A stretch of DNA of 64,000 bases from Corella eumyota (taxonomy: Eukaryota > Chordata > Ascidiacea > Phlebobranchia > Corellidae): contig OY720097.1 in NCBI GenBank assembly GCA_963082875.1, positions 7,076,501 through 7,140,500 on the forward strand. The letters are read 5' to 3'. The notes beneath the pieces were generated by a model. That model saw only the letters and a list, made by a program, of their open reading frames with translations. It was not told the origin of the DNA and made no database searches. The position numbers and the translations under genes were made by a program. This document shows positions 27,114 to 37,203 of this stretch, in pieces (the first letter of the stretch is position 1; the number at the start of each line of letters is the position of its first letter).

Positions 27114-29049
27114 ACTCTGGTTTGTTGGTGATAAGCCATTGCACCACGACAAGGTCAACCAGAAAGCAATGGGTTAGTTCTAGGCCAACACCGGAATTTT
27201 ATGGGAGTCGTCAGGAGAAGAAAAGATCGGAAACCCATAAAACCCGGCAAAACCTTTGGATGTATACGGCGGACTAAAACTAACTCTCAGTGGTTGTACA
27301 TATTAGCAGAATATCGGTCTGATCGCGATTGGTTCTGAACCACTAAAAACGGATAATCTAAATTAACATGAACTGAACTGTAAGACTGTAAAACTGTGAT
27401 GATGTGATTGATATTTTGATATTTTGATTTTTCCAATTTAGATTGTTGACCTAAAACCTAAAAACCTTAAAAAAAAGCAAGTTTATGGTTAGTCTTAGTT
27501 TAATATTAGTTAGCCTGTAGAGCTGAAAAAATAAACGGTTAGGGGTTTTAAAGGTTTATCTTAGTTAGCCTGTGGAGCTAAAAAAATAAATGGTTTTTGG
27601 TTAAGGGTTAGTTGTGTAAAAAAAAATATGCCAGCAAGATACTTACATTTGGGACAATAGTTCCCAAAAATTAAAGTTGTTAAGAGGACTTGCAAATTCT
27701 TGAAAATTTATTCTTGAAATGTTTTAAGTCTAATTTAAATAAATAACCTAAACCACCGAGCTAAAATTAAGATGTTTCTAACTTGAAAATATTTAAGTCT
27801 TTAAACTTTTGAACTTTAATCTATAAGTAACTAAATACTTTTTAAAACTTTTTTCTATCATTTTTTGCTAACTCTGGCATTTTTTTTTGAAATTCTAAAA
27901 AATTTAATTTCTCTAAGATTTACTTTCTATCGCAACTACGTAAGACCTAATCGCAAGCAAGCGTAAAAACGTCGGAATCGAGCGTGCCAAAAATTGAATT
28001 CTTATACGGAAGAATTGATCAAAGAATGAACGATTCATTCAAGCGAACATCGCAACACAAAATATCACACAAGTGATATTATAACACATTTAGTGTTTAA
28101 ATTCTTTTCTAAGAATTTTTTAAAGTTTAAATTCTTTTCTGAAAGAATTTAACTTGAACTACGACACCACATTAGTGGTTATCATAGCAACCAACCTTTA
28201 TTTGTTCCATCTTCATTTTTCAGTCCTGAGTTTAGAGGTCAAGAGTTTGATAAAAGTTTGAAGTACAAATCCAACAGCACCAAAATTTTACAATAAATTG
28301 AAGACAGCACCAAAATTTTACAATAAATTGAAGACTTCGTCCAAAATCTTTTTCCTCCTTTTTTGCTCTGCGAAGACTTCGACTCATGTTACAACTTACA
28401 TAATATAGAGAAGTTTAACCCAAGCATAGAAAATACTCGACCAAACTTTTAATTAGAAAGATAAAGAAAAGATCATACCAGTTAGAAAACTGATATGATG
28501 GAGAGTGGCGGAAATTGCGATCGGCTATCCGAATTAAGCGTTTACCGATATCCGTATACATCCAGATTTGCTTTAAAATTACGAAAACTGAGTGAGGCTT
28601 GTCCTCTTTACAGATATTTATATACAAGTTTTTATAGTTATTATAGTTATTTAAGTTAAGTTACTTAAGCCTACAGTTTAAGGACCCCCCCATTATCCTA
28701 ACCTATCCTAACATGACCCCCCCATTAACCCTATTTGTTTAAGGGCCTTAGTTGCAACAATGTTGCAGTTAGTTGAAAATTGAAAAGTGCCAGAAGGCGA
28801 AGCATTACACACATTAGAGCTATCTTAGCCTAGTGAAAATTAACAAGAAGGGTTTAAATAGTAAAAGAGATAGAGTTAATTAATTTAATTAATGAGGTTT
28901 TTTACCATGAGATTCGATTGTATAGTGTGTAGCGATTGTGTGGTGTTACACCACGCAGATTGAATTGTGTGGTAATAGAACCACCGAGGTTTGATTGTGT
29001 AGTCTGGAGTGGAATCCACATTACAGAAGGATAGAAGGATCTCTAAAAC
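27114..29049. other. Unannotated region with small tandem duplications
   Basis: Less AT-rich than its surroundings but without recognisable coding signal; the 61-codon ORF at 27092-27277 has no family signature. A 30-bp unit beginning ACAGCACCAAAATTTTACAA is repeated in tandem at about 28274 and 28304. Degenerate GATTGTGT-type repeats run from about 28917 to 29005. Two near-identical C-runs (GACCCCCC-like, followed by CATTA) lie at about 28684 and 28716. Confidence 0.45.
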
Positions 29050-29315
29050 AAAAAAAGGATTGTAAGATAAAAAAATCTCTTTAAAATTTTATTGTTAATA
29101 AAAAATTGGTCATACTTTAAACCACTATTATAATTAGGCACACATGTATTAGTTTTGTCCACTGATATCGGTAAATAAGAAAAAATTAGCATTTAATAAT
29201 TTAAAAATTAAAATAAATTACAGAGAACAATATTAAACAATTGGACAATATTACAAAGCAATTACTGGTTTTAAGGCTAAGCTCACAGAAAATTATAAAA
29301 TAAACTAAAACTTAC

Positions 29316-31005
29316 CTTGTAGCAGTTGAAGATCTAACAATTCCACGTTGCCCATTTTTCAGAATTATCATTCTTAGACCATTCTGTTAAAACAAAATAA
29401 AAAATATTAAAACTATTGCCATTAAAAACCAAACCAATATTAATGATAATGGATTTAAAAAATATTATAAAATAAAAGATGCCATATGTTCACTAGTCAT
29501 CAGCATATATGTGATGTAAACTGTGTTGTTTTTAATACTTTTGGCACATCCATATTAAAAGTTTATGTTTAAGAGATGTAATTACCGTGAATGTAAATGG
29601 TTTAAAACTTCATCGCTTTTATGTTAAAAGCCTTAATCCATAATAGGCATTGTAACTTTGCCTGAAAAAATAAATTTAGATTAATAAACATACAAAATCA
29701 TGACATTTTAGTTAAACTATTTTATGACCACTTTATAATAAATATAAGAATATCAGTTAAGATGAATAAGGAATTAGTTAGTATAGTAAAGTGATAAAGT
29801 TAAGTTAATATTTTTAATAACCAGTAAGACAATGTTATATAATATACAAAAAATCCAAATTACCTTTTATTATTGGATAGTTTAACAGTGAACTTGTCTT
29901 CTTATTTGATTTGTTTTAAATAGTACAGCAATCTAAAAATCAAAATAATTGTGTAAAGGGTTAAGTTATCTTATCATAAAAACGCCGATTTTTTTTTGTT
30001 TGTCTATGAATGGGATATATATATATATATATATATACATATATACATGGTCACACCAAGTTACTTTATATATTATTAAATACAAGTTATATTCACCTTA
30101 TATCGTAATTGCTGTAGCTTAGTTAAATGAATGATTAAGTCCGCGTCTTTAATTCCCTCCTAAAACATACAAATTAAGGATTTTAACCTCTTTAAAATAT
30201 TGTTTTAAATTATTTAATATCATGGTTCTTTAAAATTTTAGAGCCGTAAAAGTAGCAAAAACAATATCAATATGGTAATTGGTAATTTTTAGGCTGTGTT
30301 TCTAAAAAGCCACTTCCTTTTTCTGTTTCAATATTATATTCCATTGATTTTAAATTTAACAAATTAAATTTTTACCTAGAGCCAAGTAGATCCAAATTGT
30401 TAAATTGGTTGCCTTGTCTGCAGAAACAAAAATCATTTTCAAGCCATCTAAAATAAAAGCAAAATTAATTTTTTTAATCCAGAAACTTAAGTTGCAATAG
30501 CTCGCCACAAGTAATATTATTTGCCTAAAAAAATATGTTATATATTGTAAAAATACAGTTAGTTTTAATTACCTATTTTGTGAATTGCTCTAAATTTTAT
30601 TGCTTTTATATTGAAAGCCTTCATCCAATTGGGCAATGTAACTTAGCCTGTAAAAATAAAAATTACATCAAATTTGGTGCACAAACTAGAAAAAAAATAT
30701 ATAATATGCCATTATTACAATTTCAAATCTAAATTTGATTCTAGTTTTACATTACCTGTTAAGATTGGATTGTTTAGCTGGTTAAATTGGTTTCTTGGGT
30801 AGCGTGAAACATTGGTACGAAGTTATCTGAAATAATAAAAATTTTTAATAAAATAACTAAATGGTCTATTTTTCAGCTTATTATAATTGTCGTAATATAT
30901 TTGCAACTGTTGACTAATAATTGCTTGTGATAATTTTTCAAACACATACCTTATAGCGTGATAACTTCTTCTTTTAGAATGATTTTTGGCTGCGTCTTTC
31001 AGAAT
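29316..31005 (-). pseudogene. Decayed tandem array of eight exon-like segments
   Basis: On the minus strand eight segments of 56-76 bp, most bounded by AG and GT splice consensus, lie at 31005-30950, 30826-30756, 30647-30573, 30447-30376, 30159-30097, 29932-29864, 29661-29586 and 29383-29316. They form two blocks of four in the same order, X-Y-Z-Y'. The Y' members 30447-30376 and 29383-29316 read NGLKMIF and NGLRMII; the Y member 30826-30756 reads NNFVPMF and shares ETNLT with ATNLT of the first Y'. The Z members share W(M/I)KAFNIKA(I/M)KF. The X members share KDA and a TATAAG|GT end. Several members carry in-frame stops: 30826-30756 near its end, 30647-30573 at codon 2 of the conserved frame, and 29932-29864. 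Segment 30447-30376 stays open in the phase set by the upstream exon at 33288-33146. This is probably the 3' half of the gene starting at 34139, duplicated and now mostly decayed. Function is unknown. Confidence 0.45.
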
Positions 31006-31029
31006 CTCCAGTTACCAGATTCCAGTTCT

Positions 31030-31795
31030 TTTTGATAACTACTTAAACAGCATTCCTAATTTTTCCTACCCCTAAAACAGTATTCCTATTTTACTTCTAA
31101 AACAGGACTACAGTATTCCTCCAAAAAAGATTTCAGTATTCCTCAAAAAAAATTCCGGTATTCCCCAAAAAATATATCCAGTATTCCTCCAAAAATAAAT
31201 TTCAGTATTCCTTTAAAAAATTGCAGTATTCCTCCAAAACAATTCCGGTATTTCTTCGAAAAAATTTCAGTATCCATCAAAAAAAATTGCAGTATTTCCC
31301 CAAAAAAATTCCAGTATTCCTCAAAAAAATCTAGTATTCCTCAAAAACATTCCAGTACTCCTCCAAAGAAGTTCCAGTATTTCTCCAAAGAAGTTCCAGT
31401 ATTTCTCCAAAGAAATTTTAGTATTCCTTTTAAAAAAATTCCAGTATTCCTCCAAAGAAATTCCAATATTCCTCCAAAAAAATTTCAGTATTCCTCCAAA
31501 AAAATTCCAGTATTCCTCCAAAAAAATTCCAGTATTCCTCCAAAAAAATTCCAGTATTCCTCCAAAAAAATTCCAGTATTACTCCAAAAATCTTCCAGTA
31601 TTCCTCCAATAGTTCTCAAAAAAAACTCCAGTATTCTTCCAAAAAATATTTCCAATATTCTTTCAATAAAAATCCAGTATTCCGCTCAAAAAATCTAGTA
31701 TTTCTTCATATAAATTCCAATATTCCTCAAAAAAATAAATTCCAGTATTTCTTTAGAAAAATTCCAGTATTCCTCAAAAAAAATTCCAATATGTG
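31030..31795. repeat. 22-bp-class minisatellite (CCAGTATTCCTCCAAAAAAA)
   Basis: More than 30 imperfect copies of a CCAGTATTCCTCCAAAAAAA-TT unit, most regular at 31440-31600. On the minus strand it would read as EEYWNFF-type repeats, but this is a by-product of the unit. It lies in the putative intron upstream of the exon array. Confidence 0.95.
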
Positions 31796-32489
31796 TTTTT
31801 CATAATATTTTTTATGACTTGTTTTGCAACTGCAAAGTCATTTTTGGTAAATTTTTTAAATGTAATTGGTGTTTTTGTCAATTGTTTTTCAACTACAAAA
31901 GTTTTTAGTATTTTACCAACGCAAATAAACAAAAATATATTTATAATTAAATAAAGTTTTAACTAACTTTTGTGTATTATATAAAAACTAACTTAGTTTA
32001 ACTCAATTTTAATGTCCAGTAATACCTAATAATAAAATGCCAATTTAAAATAAATGTCAACTTTACTAATGATGCTAAGTAGTAGTAAATAAATTAACAT
32101 AACTTCAGAAACTGAACAATATTTATTCCAAACTTTTAGTTGACCAAGTTTATAATTTTTTGAAATATGACATGTTCGCAAAAGCTCGCTTGAGCGCTGA
32201 TAATTATAATCGCAAAAAGCAAATGCAGCAGCAGCAGCAGTTAGTAACACCATGCAAAAAATAAAGTCCATGCAGTTCATGCAGCATACATGTAATTTGG
32301 GTAAAGGAGCGGGGAGGATTGTTAAAATTTATAAACTTGGATTCTAAACTTTTAAAATAAAATATTGTTCAGAATTTTAAAGTTACATTAATCTATTCGC
32401 TAGTACTCAACACCTTTAGTTTAGTTAATAAAATATTTTAAATCTTTATATTATTGTTAGGCAGACCTTTCATTAAAATTATGTTAACC
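31796..32489. other. Spacer, no supported gene
   Basis: AT-rich. A minus-strand ORF (32280-32026) begins with a hydrophobic stretch and a short GCT/GCA alanine run, but has no splice context or recognisable family, so it is not called as a gene. Confidence 0.4.
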
Positions 32490-33010
32490 AGGTATAAATT
32501 TGTGTTTTCAAAAACAATAAAATATTGCGTTCGTTTTATAGTAAAACGTCATAGTTACAAAAATGGTAAAAAGTAATAAAATATATATATATTATTTAAA
32601 AATTAGAATTTATGTTTTAAAAATAAAATTATTGCGTTTGTTTAATAGTAAAACGATATAAAAGCGATATAATAAAATAGATTATAAAAGTTAATAAAAT
32701 ATTTATAAAAATTAAGTAAAAATGAAAAAATTTGTGTTCTTGAAAATTATAACAATATTGCATTCTTTTTATAGTAAAACTTTGTAGTATAAAATATATA
32801 TATATATATATATATAAAAATTTATAAAATATGTATCAAAATATAAAAATTAGTTAAAAATGTATAAATTCGTGTTTTAAAAAAGAATTATTGTGTTCGT
32901 TTTATAGTAAAATGACATAATCACACAAAATATTAAAAATTAATAAAATATTTATAAAAATTAAGTTAAAAATGTATAAATTTGTGTTTTAACATTATAT
33001 ATACTACAAT
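32490..33010. repeat. Four to five degenerate ~110-135 bp tandem repeats
   Basis: The block TTTGTGTTTT, TATTGCGTTCGTTTTATAGT, AAAATATTTATAAAAATTAA recurs with TAGTAAAAC/TAGTAAAATG landmarks near 32540, 32648, 32772 and 32908. A (TA)n run sits in the third copy (about 32793-32816). Confidence 0.75.
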
Positions 33011-33145
33011 TATTGCGTGTAAATAAAACAATATGTATATAATATTAAGTAAGAAAAATTATAGTACTTGCACTACAATATTTTAATTGATATTGTTAAT
33101 GTCTGTAGTACAACATTTTTGTAACAATAAAGTTTTGTAACTCAC

Positions 33146-34139
33146 TTAAATCTGCATAACAGTTAAAATTTTCCATAAAATCTTTCAAGTCTGCATAACA
33201 GTTATAGATTTCAAAATTTCCTTCAAATCCACAAACAGTCAAGTTTTCCAATGAAAATCCAAATTTCCAAGTATCCGATCCAGAAATCCTGCATTAAAAA
33301 AATAGACTTCAATTTTTCATAATCATAATTAATATTTTCAAATATTATAATCATACAGTCACCATGCTTTCTGTATTTTATTATTATTAGAATGTGGTTT
33401 AGTAGTTAGAACTTTGCTACACTACACGAAGTCTGGGGTTTGATTCCCACTGCTTTCATTCCGGAGTGCCAAAAACAAAAATCCACATTAAAAATAAAAA
33501 TATATATAAAAAATATATAATCCGCCACAAATGAGATTTTGAAGTAAATTTTAACAATTTCGTCAACTAAAAATGCCCAACAATTTTAAGGGTTACTATA
33601 ACGTCACAAATCTGCGTGTTTTAAACCATGGCAACTATAAGTGACTTAAATATTGGAAGGGTTAATACCAGGTAGTGATTGCAACACATTTTAAAACTCC
33701 TCAATTTTACATGCTTTTTAAAAACGTTTTATGAGCACTTGCATTATTATTTTACGTACTTTAGCAAGTTTTAACAATAATTTCCCTTATTTAACTAAAA
33801 AATGACTTTAACAATAATTCATTAAGCTCTTAGGACCGCCCTTTTAATTTATTTGGTTTGTAAATTAATGACTAACGTTATAAATAGAAAAGTTCCAAAT
33901 TGCCGCAAAAAATTCGCAGATAACACTTTTACGCGCCATTTTATAATATTGTAAGTTATCAAAAATTGTCTTAAAACTATTGGAATAAAATGTTATTCCG
34001 CCCGGCGCAATAGAGGTTTATCATTCTTACGTTATAATATATTATTAGAAACAATTAAATACTAAAATATACCATATCATGTATTAAATAACGTTATTAA
34101 TTATTCTTTAATCAAACAAACTTACCTAAAACGAGACAT
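33146..34139 (-). CDS. Start of an unrecognised minus-strand gene (two coding exons)
   Basis: Exon 1 coding part is 34139-34126, reading MSRF and ending in a perfect AG|GTAAGT donor. Exon 2 is 33288-33146, with acceptor TTTTTTTAATGCAG and donor AA|GTGAGT. The phase-2 join gives one open frame, MSRF then RISGSDTWKFGF, then LENLTVCGFEGNF, then YNCYADLKDFMENFNCYADL. The hexapeptide NCYADL occurs twice, 15 residues apart, and the DNA shows a matching internal duplication (AACTGTTATGCAGA twice). Exon 2 ends in phase 1, which fits the exon-like segment at 30447-30376. No known family was recognised. A copy of the exon 2 end, with its intron flank, lies at 36271-36365. The clean splice sites argue for a real gene, now or in the recent past; the decayed downstream exons argue that it may be dying or lineage-specific. 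Confidence 0.45.
33389..33470 (+). mobile_element. tRNA-head remnant of the SINE
   Basis: AATGTGGTTTAGTAGTTAG (box A-like), then GCTACACTACACGAAGTC and GGGGTTTGATTCCC (box B-like) mirror the head of the full SINE; the body is missing. Confidence 0.6.
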
Positions 34140-34159
34140 CTAAGAACAAAGCTTCAAAA

Positions 34160-34222
34160 CACGTGCGCACAGCAGGACTGCAAAGCGAAAAAAAGAACTT
34201 TTAGAAACGCCCTGTGACGTCA
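34160..34222 (-). promoter_or_regulatory. Likely 5' region of the unknown gene: CRE and E-box palindromes
   Basis: A TGACGTCA palindrome lies at 34215-34222 within TGTGACGTCACA, and CACGTG at 34160-34165, 20-80 bp upstream of the ATG at 34139. Between them the minus strand has TTCTTTTTTTCGCTTTGCAG, a strong acceptor-like string that could serve cis-splicing or spliced-leader trans-splicing (known in Ciona). No transcript evidence. Confidence 0.35.
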
Positions 34223-34699
34223 CAAATCACGTTCCCGCGTTTCAGTTTTGAGCAATTCTTGCGGCAACATTCCAACGCTAATTGTTTTTTTTAATTAATA
34301 AGTTAGGGTAATTATCCTCATTTTAAAGATACAGTTTACTTGTTTAATGTGTTAATATCATATTTTTGCAGAGTCTTTAAAAATAAAGTGTTTTTAAATT
34401 TATTTGTGAACATTTTACATTGTTTTAAATATGTTCTAAAAAAGCTTTTTCTTACCAATTTGTTTATCATAAAATTATTGTTATAAGTCATTGTAACAAC
34501 TAGGTTCGATTTCTGGTGAAAGCTCATTTATTACATATATTTATTACACACATTTCGCTTTTAAATTTTGTTTGATTACATACCACTTTAACTAAAAAGT
34601 TAATTTTGTTCGTTAATTATACTTAAATGCTTTCTTTAATAGAATGTTTAAATAGTTATGTTGCCTTTTTTACATGATATTGAATTTACAAATTTTGTA

Positions 34700-34866
34700 G
34701 ATTATACATGCCCAATAATTAAGCTGCCGATTAAGTATTGGCCCAGCAGAAGTCTACACCGTTTATAGCGCCTTACTGTAGGGCGCTACAGCACAAGAGT
34801 AGTGAGAATCGAACCAAGGACTTCATGTATTGGAGTTAAGTGTCTTAACCACTACACCATGCTGCC
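34700..34866 (-). mobile_element. Truncated SINE copy (tRNA head and part of body)
   Basis: The plus strand runs from AGATTATACATGCCCAATAA through GGCCCAGCAGAAGTCTACAC and GAATCGAACC to CCACTACACCATGCTGCC, matching the reverse complement of the SINE 5' half. The 3' body and tail are missing. Confidence 0.8.
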
Positions 34867-35206
34867 ATTTATTGAATAAGTTTAGTTTTAATTTAAAACA
34901 GCTTTTTACATATTTGTTTAACTTTTTATTTCGTATAACCTTAAAGTTAAAGTTTTAAGGCGACATATCGTATTTAAATAAGTCAATATTTTAAGCAAAA
35001 AACGCATGGTTAAAATAAAATTAAGAACTTGTATCGAAGAACCCTATAAATTTTCAGATTAAAAATTAAATTAAAATGTTTATAAATTAATTTTATTAAT
35101 ATTCAAAACAAATCGAATTGTTTTTAAATAAATTAAAAATTGGATTCTATTCATCATAAAGCCTCCCTTCCCGGCGAAACCTCTAAAATGGGTCGTTAAT
35201 TTTAAC

Positions 35207-36068
35207 TCATGGGATTTTATTACGTAACACTCCAGTCACCCATATGTCATCAATGGGTAAGAGATTTAGTCGTACTAGCGCCTTCGTATAATTGCCTAAT
35301 GATACTAACACTAGTTGTATATAAACCACCTGGACATGTTTTAGGAAAACGAGTCTATTTGTATTCATCCGCCGTTACCCTATTTTTGTTAGTCTCATTT
35401 CGTATTGGGTTAAGATAAATATTTTTACTATACGTGCAAATAATAGAAAACTCTGGCCAGACTTTCTTTATTTGTAGTCTTTATGTTTTGATCAACAAGT
35501 TGTTTAAAAAGCGAAAGAAAATCGTCGTCTCCAAATAAATAAAAGGTCGAGAAAGAAAAGCGGAAACTTGACCATTGCATTCCTGCCAACTTTTTCAGGA
35601 CCACGTTCCTTCAAAAAATTAACAAAATAATCGGCTTCTTATTTTTTCAAAATAAACCTATAATCGTCATGTCCGTCAAATTGTAAAATATCTTCGTATC
35701 TTTCGCTCTCTTTGTTTAACAGCTCTGTATAGCGACCTAGCAATTTCCCAACAACGGAAACTGTGTGAAATATTGCACCTTTCAAGTAACTCATGGACAC
35801 CCACGTGCGGAGAAGTAATTTTCTTCTCATGTAATTTCCAGCAGCAGATTTTATAAAGAAAACCATCTGCCAAGAAACATCTAAAAAAACTATTTCCTAA
35901 AATTATACGTCATATAGGAAGGGGCTTAAAAAAAATTAAATTTTTTATATTAAATAAGTTCCATAAATACCTTTTAACGTTAAGTTGCTTGGTTTGTTGA
36001 ATTTGAATTGTTAAAATGAGTAAAAACAAACCACTTATAACTCCTAATAAAACTGCTATTCGATTCAT
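35207..36068 (-). pseudogene. Beta-1,3-galactosyltransferase-like gene, broken
   Basis: Minus-strand pieces occur in family order. 36068-35971 begins MNRIAVLLGV with a hydrophobic segment, a type II membrane anchor, and ends at a donor-like AG|GTATTT. 35866-35639 has RRKLLLRTW, GAIFHTVSVVG and YEDILQFDGHDDY, matching the Galactosyl_T pattern of an RxxxRxTW motif, a VFxxG strand, and YxDIxQxDFxDxY. After a stop come FVNFLKERGP (near 35600) and, between about 35400 and 35207, CPGGLYTTSVSIIRQLYEGA and LPIDDIWVTGVL, which match the family's C-terminal CxGxxYxxS and EDVYVTG region. There are several stops and a frame change between the last two motifs, and a central stretch is missing. Live members are Golgi enzymes adding galactose or GlcNAc in beta-1,3 linkage. 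It has decayed but is still readable, so the loss is fairly recent. Confidence 0.65.
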
Positions 36069-36180
36069 TTCATCTAAACACTGTAAAAGTGCGCTTTTAT
36101 TAATATGTACTTACTTAAAGGCATACAAAAAAAAAATTATTAATATTTAACCTTAACTTGAACTTAGTATATGGATATTG

Positions 36181-36254
36181 TTATAACTTTTATGAATATT
36201 ATAACTTTTCTGAATATTAATATTTTCGAAAAATATTTTGTAAACACGTTAATT
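36181..36254. repeat. Isolated fragment of the 311-bp satellite
   Basis: ATAACTTTTATGAATATT and AATATTTTCGAAAAATATTT followed by TGTAAACACG match the end of the satellite unit from 12.8-19.7 kb, with one internal short duplication. It lies 16 kb from the array and directly borders the exon 2-like duplicate. Confidence 0.85.
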
Positions 36255-36270
36255 AACAGTCATTGTTTGT

Positions 36271-36365
36271 GATATTGTAAATGTCTGTAATAAGTCATTT
36301 GTTGCAATGCAGTTTTGTAACTTACTTAAATAGAGCAAACAGTTTAAAGTTTTACTGTAAAGATT
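36271..36365 (-). pseudogene. Diverged copy of the exon 2 region found at 33089-33190
   Basis: GATATTGTAAATGTCTGTA, AGTTTTGTAACTTACTTAAA and AACAGTTTAAAGTTTTACT match GATATTGTTAATGTCTGTAG, AGTTTTGTAACTCACTTAAA and AACAGTTAAAATTTTCC in the same order. The copy includes the intron donor side of the exon. It is probably not functional. Confidence 0.55.
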
Positions 36366-37203
36366 CACAATCAAAAGAGTCCATGGAAAACCCTGTATTA
36401 AAAAACACATCTAAACACCCACATTGCATTATGCACATTTCCAAGTTACTTATTTACCAGTACCACTGTGAGTTGCGGGAATATTATAACTATATCAATA
36501 CAAATAATATGTTAAAATTAGATTTTAAAAATATTGTCAACCGATGCTAAATTGTTAAAGAGTTACGATGCCGATACCCTGTCACGTGTGTTAAAGATAT
36601 GCGTCCAAATTACGACAATTAATTCCTGGCAGGGAGGGACATTGACCAGTTATATTAATAAGGTTTCCCATTTTACAAACATATATCGTAAAAAATGCCA
36701 AATATTTAAAAATTAACTTTTGCTTGTTTAATGCACTTGAATAGGTTTTTAATTATTTTGATATTTTTTTCGAACCATATTTAATTTACCAAATAAATCT
36801 AATTAACTTTACTTTCTTAAATATTTATTTGTTATTTGTTAGTAAGTTTTATGTTAAGTTGTACTTAATTGTTAACAGGTTTAACTTTTTTTTTAATATG
36901 TTTAATTAATGCAACAAATTTAGGTAAAATTATAGATAAAATTATTACGTGAAAAATATAAATATATTTGAACTATAAAATTGGGTTTAAATGGCGAAAT
37001 TAAAAAATACAATAAAATAGAGTCGTAAAATAACAAATCAAGTGTCACCATGCATAAAATTAAAAATGTTAGTTTACGCCAGATACAAACTAAGTATTCA
37101 AAATTTTAACGAACTTTTAAAATAAAAATATATGTTCTCATTTTAAGAACAACATCAAATAATATACAGAATATAAAAAACTACAATTTAAGCTTTTTAG
37201 TAT
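36366..37203. other. AT-rich spacer
   Basis: One CGAACCATATTTAATTTACC module at 36771 matches the AT-rich repeat field at 22-24.6 kb. The rest, up to the next stop codon, shows nothing gene-like and may include the 3' UTR of the gene to its right. Confidence 0.5.

Noticed and set aside
27092-27277. 61-codon ORF considered as a transposon remnant
   Set aside because: No transposase, reverse transcriptase or other domain text could be seen; left as unexplained sequence.
31321-31521. ORF encoding EEYWNFF-type repeats
   Set aside because: Direct translation of the 22-bp minisatellite; no start, splice or family support.
32026-32280. Minus ORF with hydrophobic start and alanine run
   Set aside because: The alanine run comes from a short GCA/GCT repeat; no splice sites or homologue, and it falls in a repeat-rich intron.
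35209-35418. Plus-strand 69-codon ORF
   Set aside because: Antisense shadow of the galactosyltransferase-like motifs (GGLYTTS, LPIDDIWVTGVL) on the minus strand.
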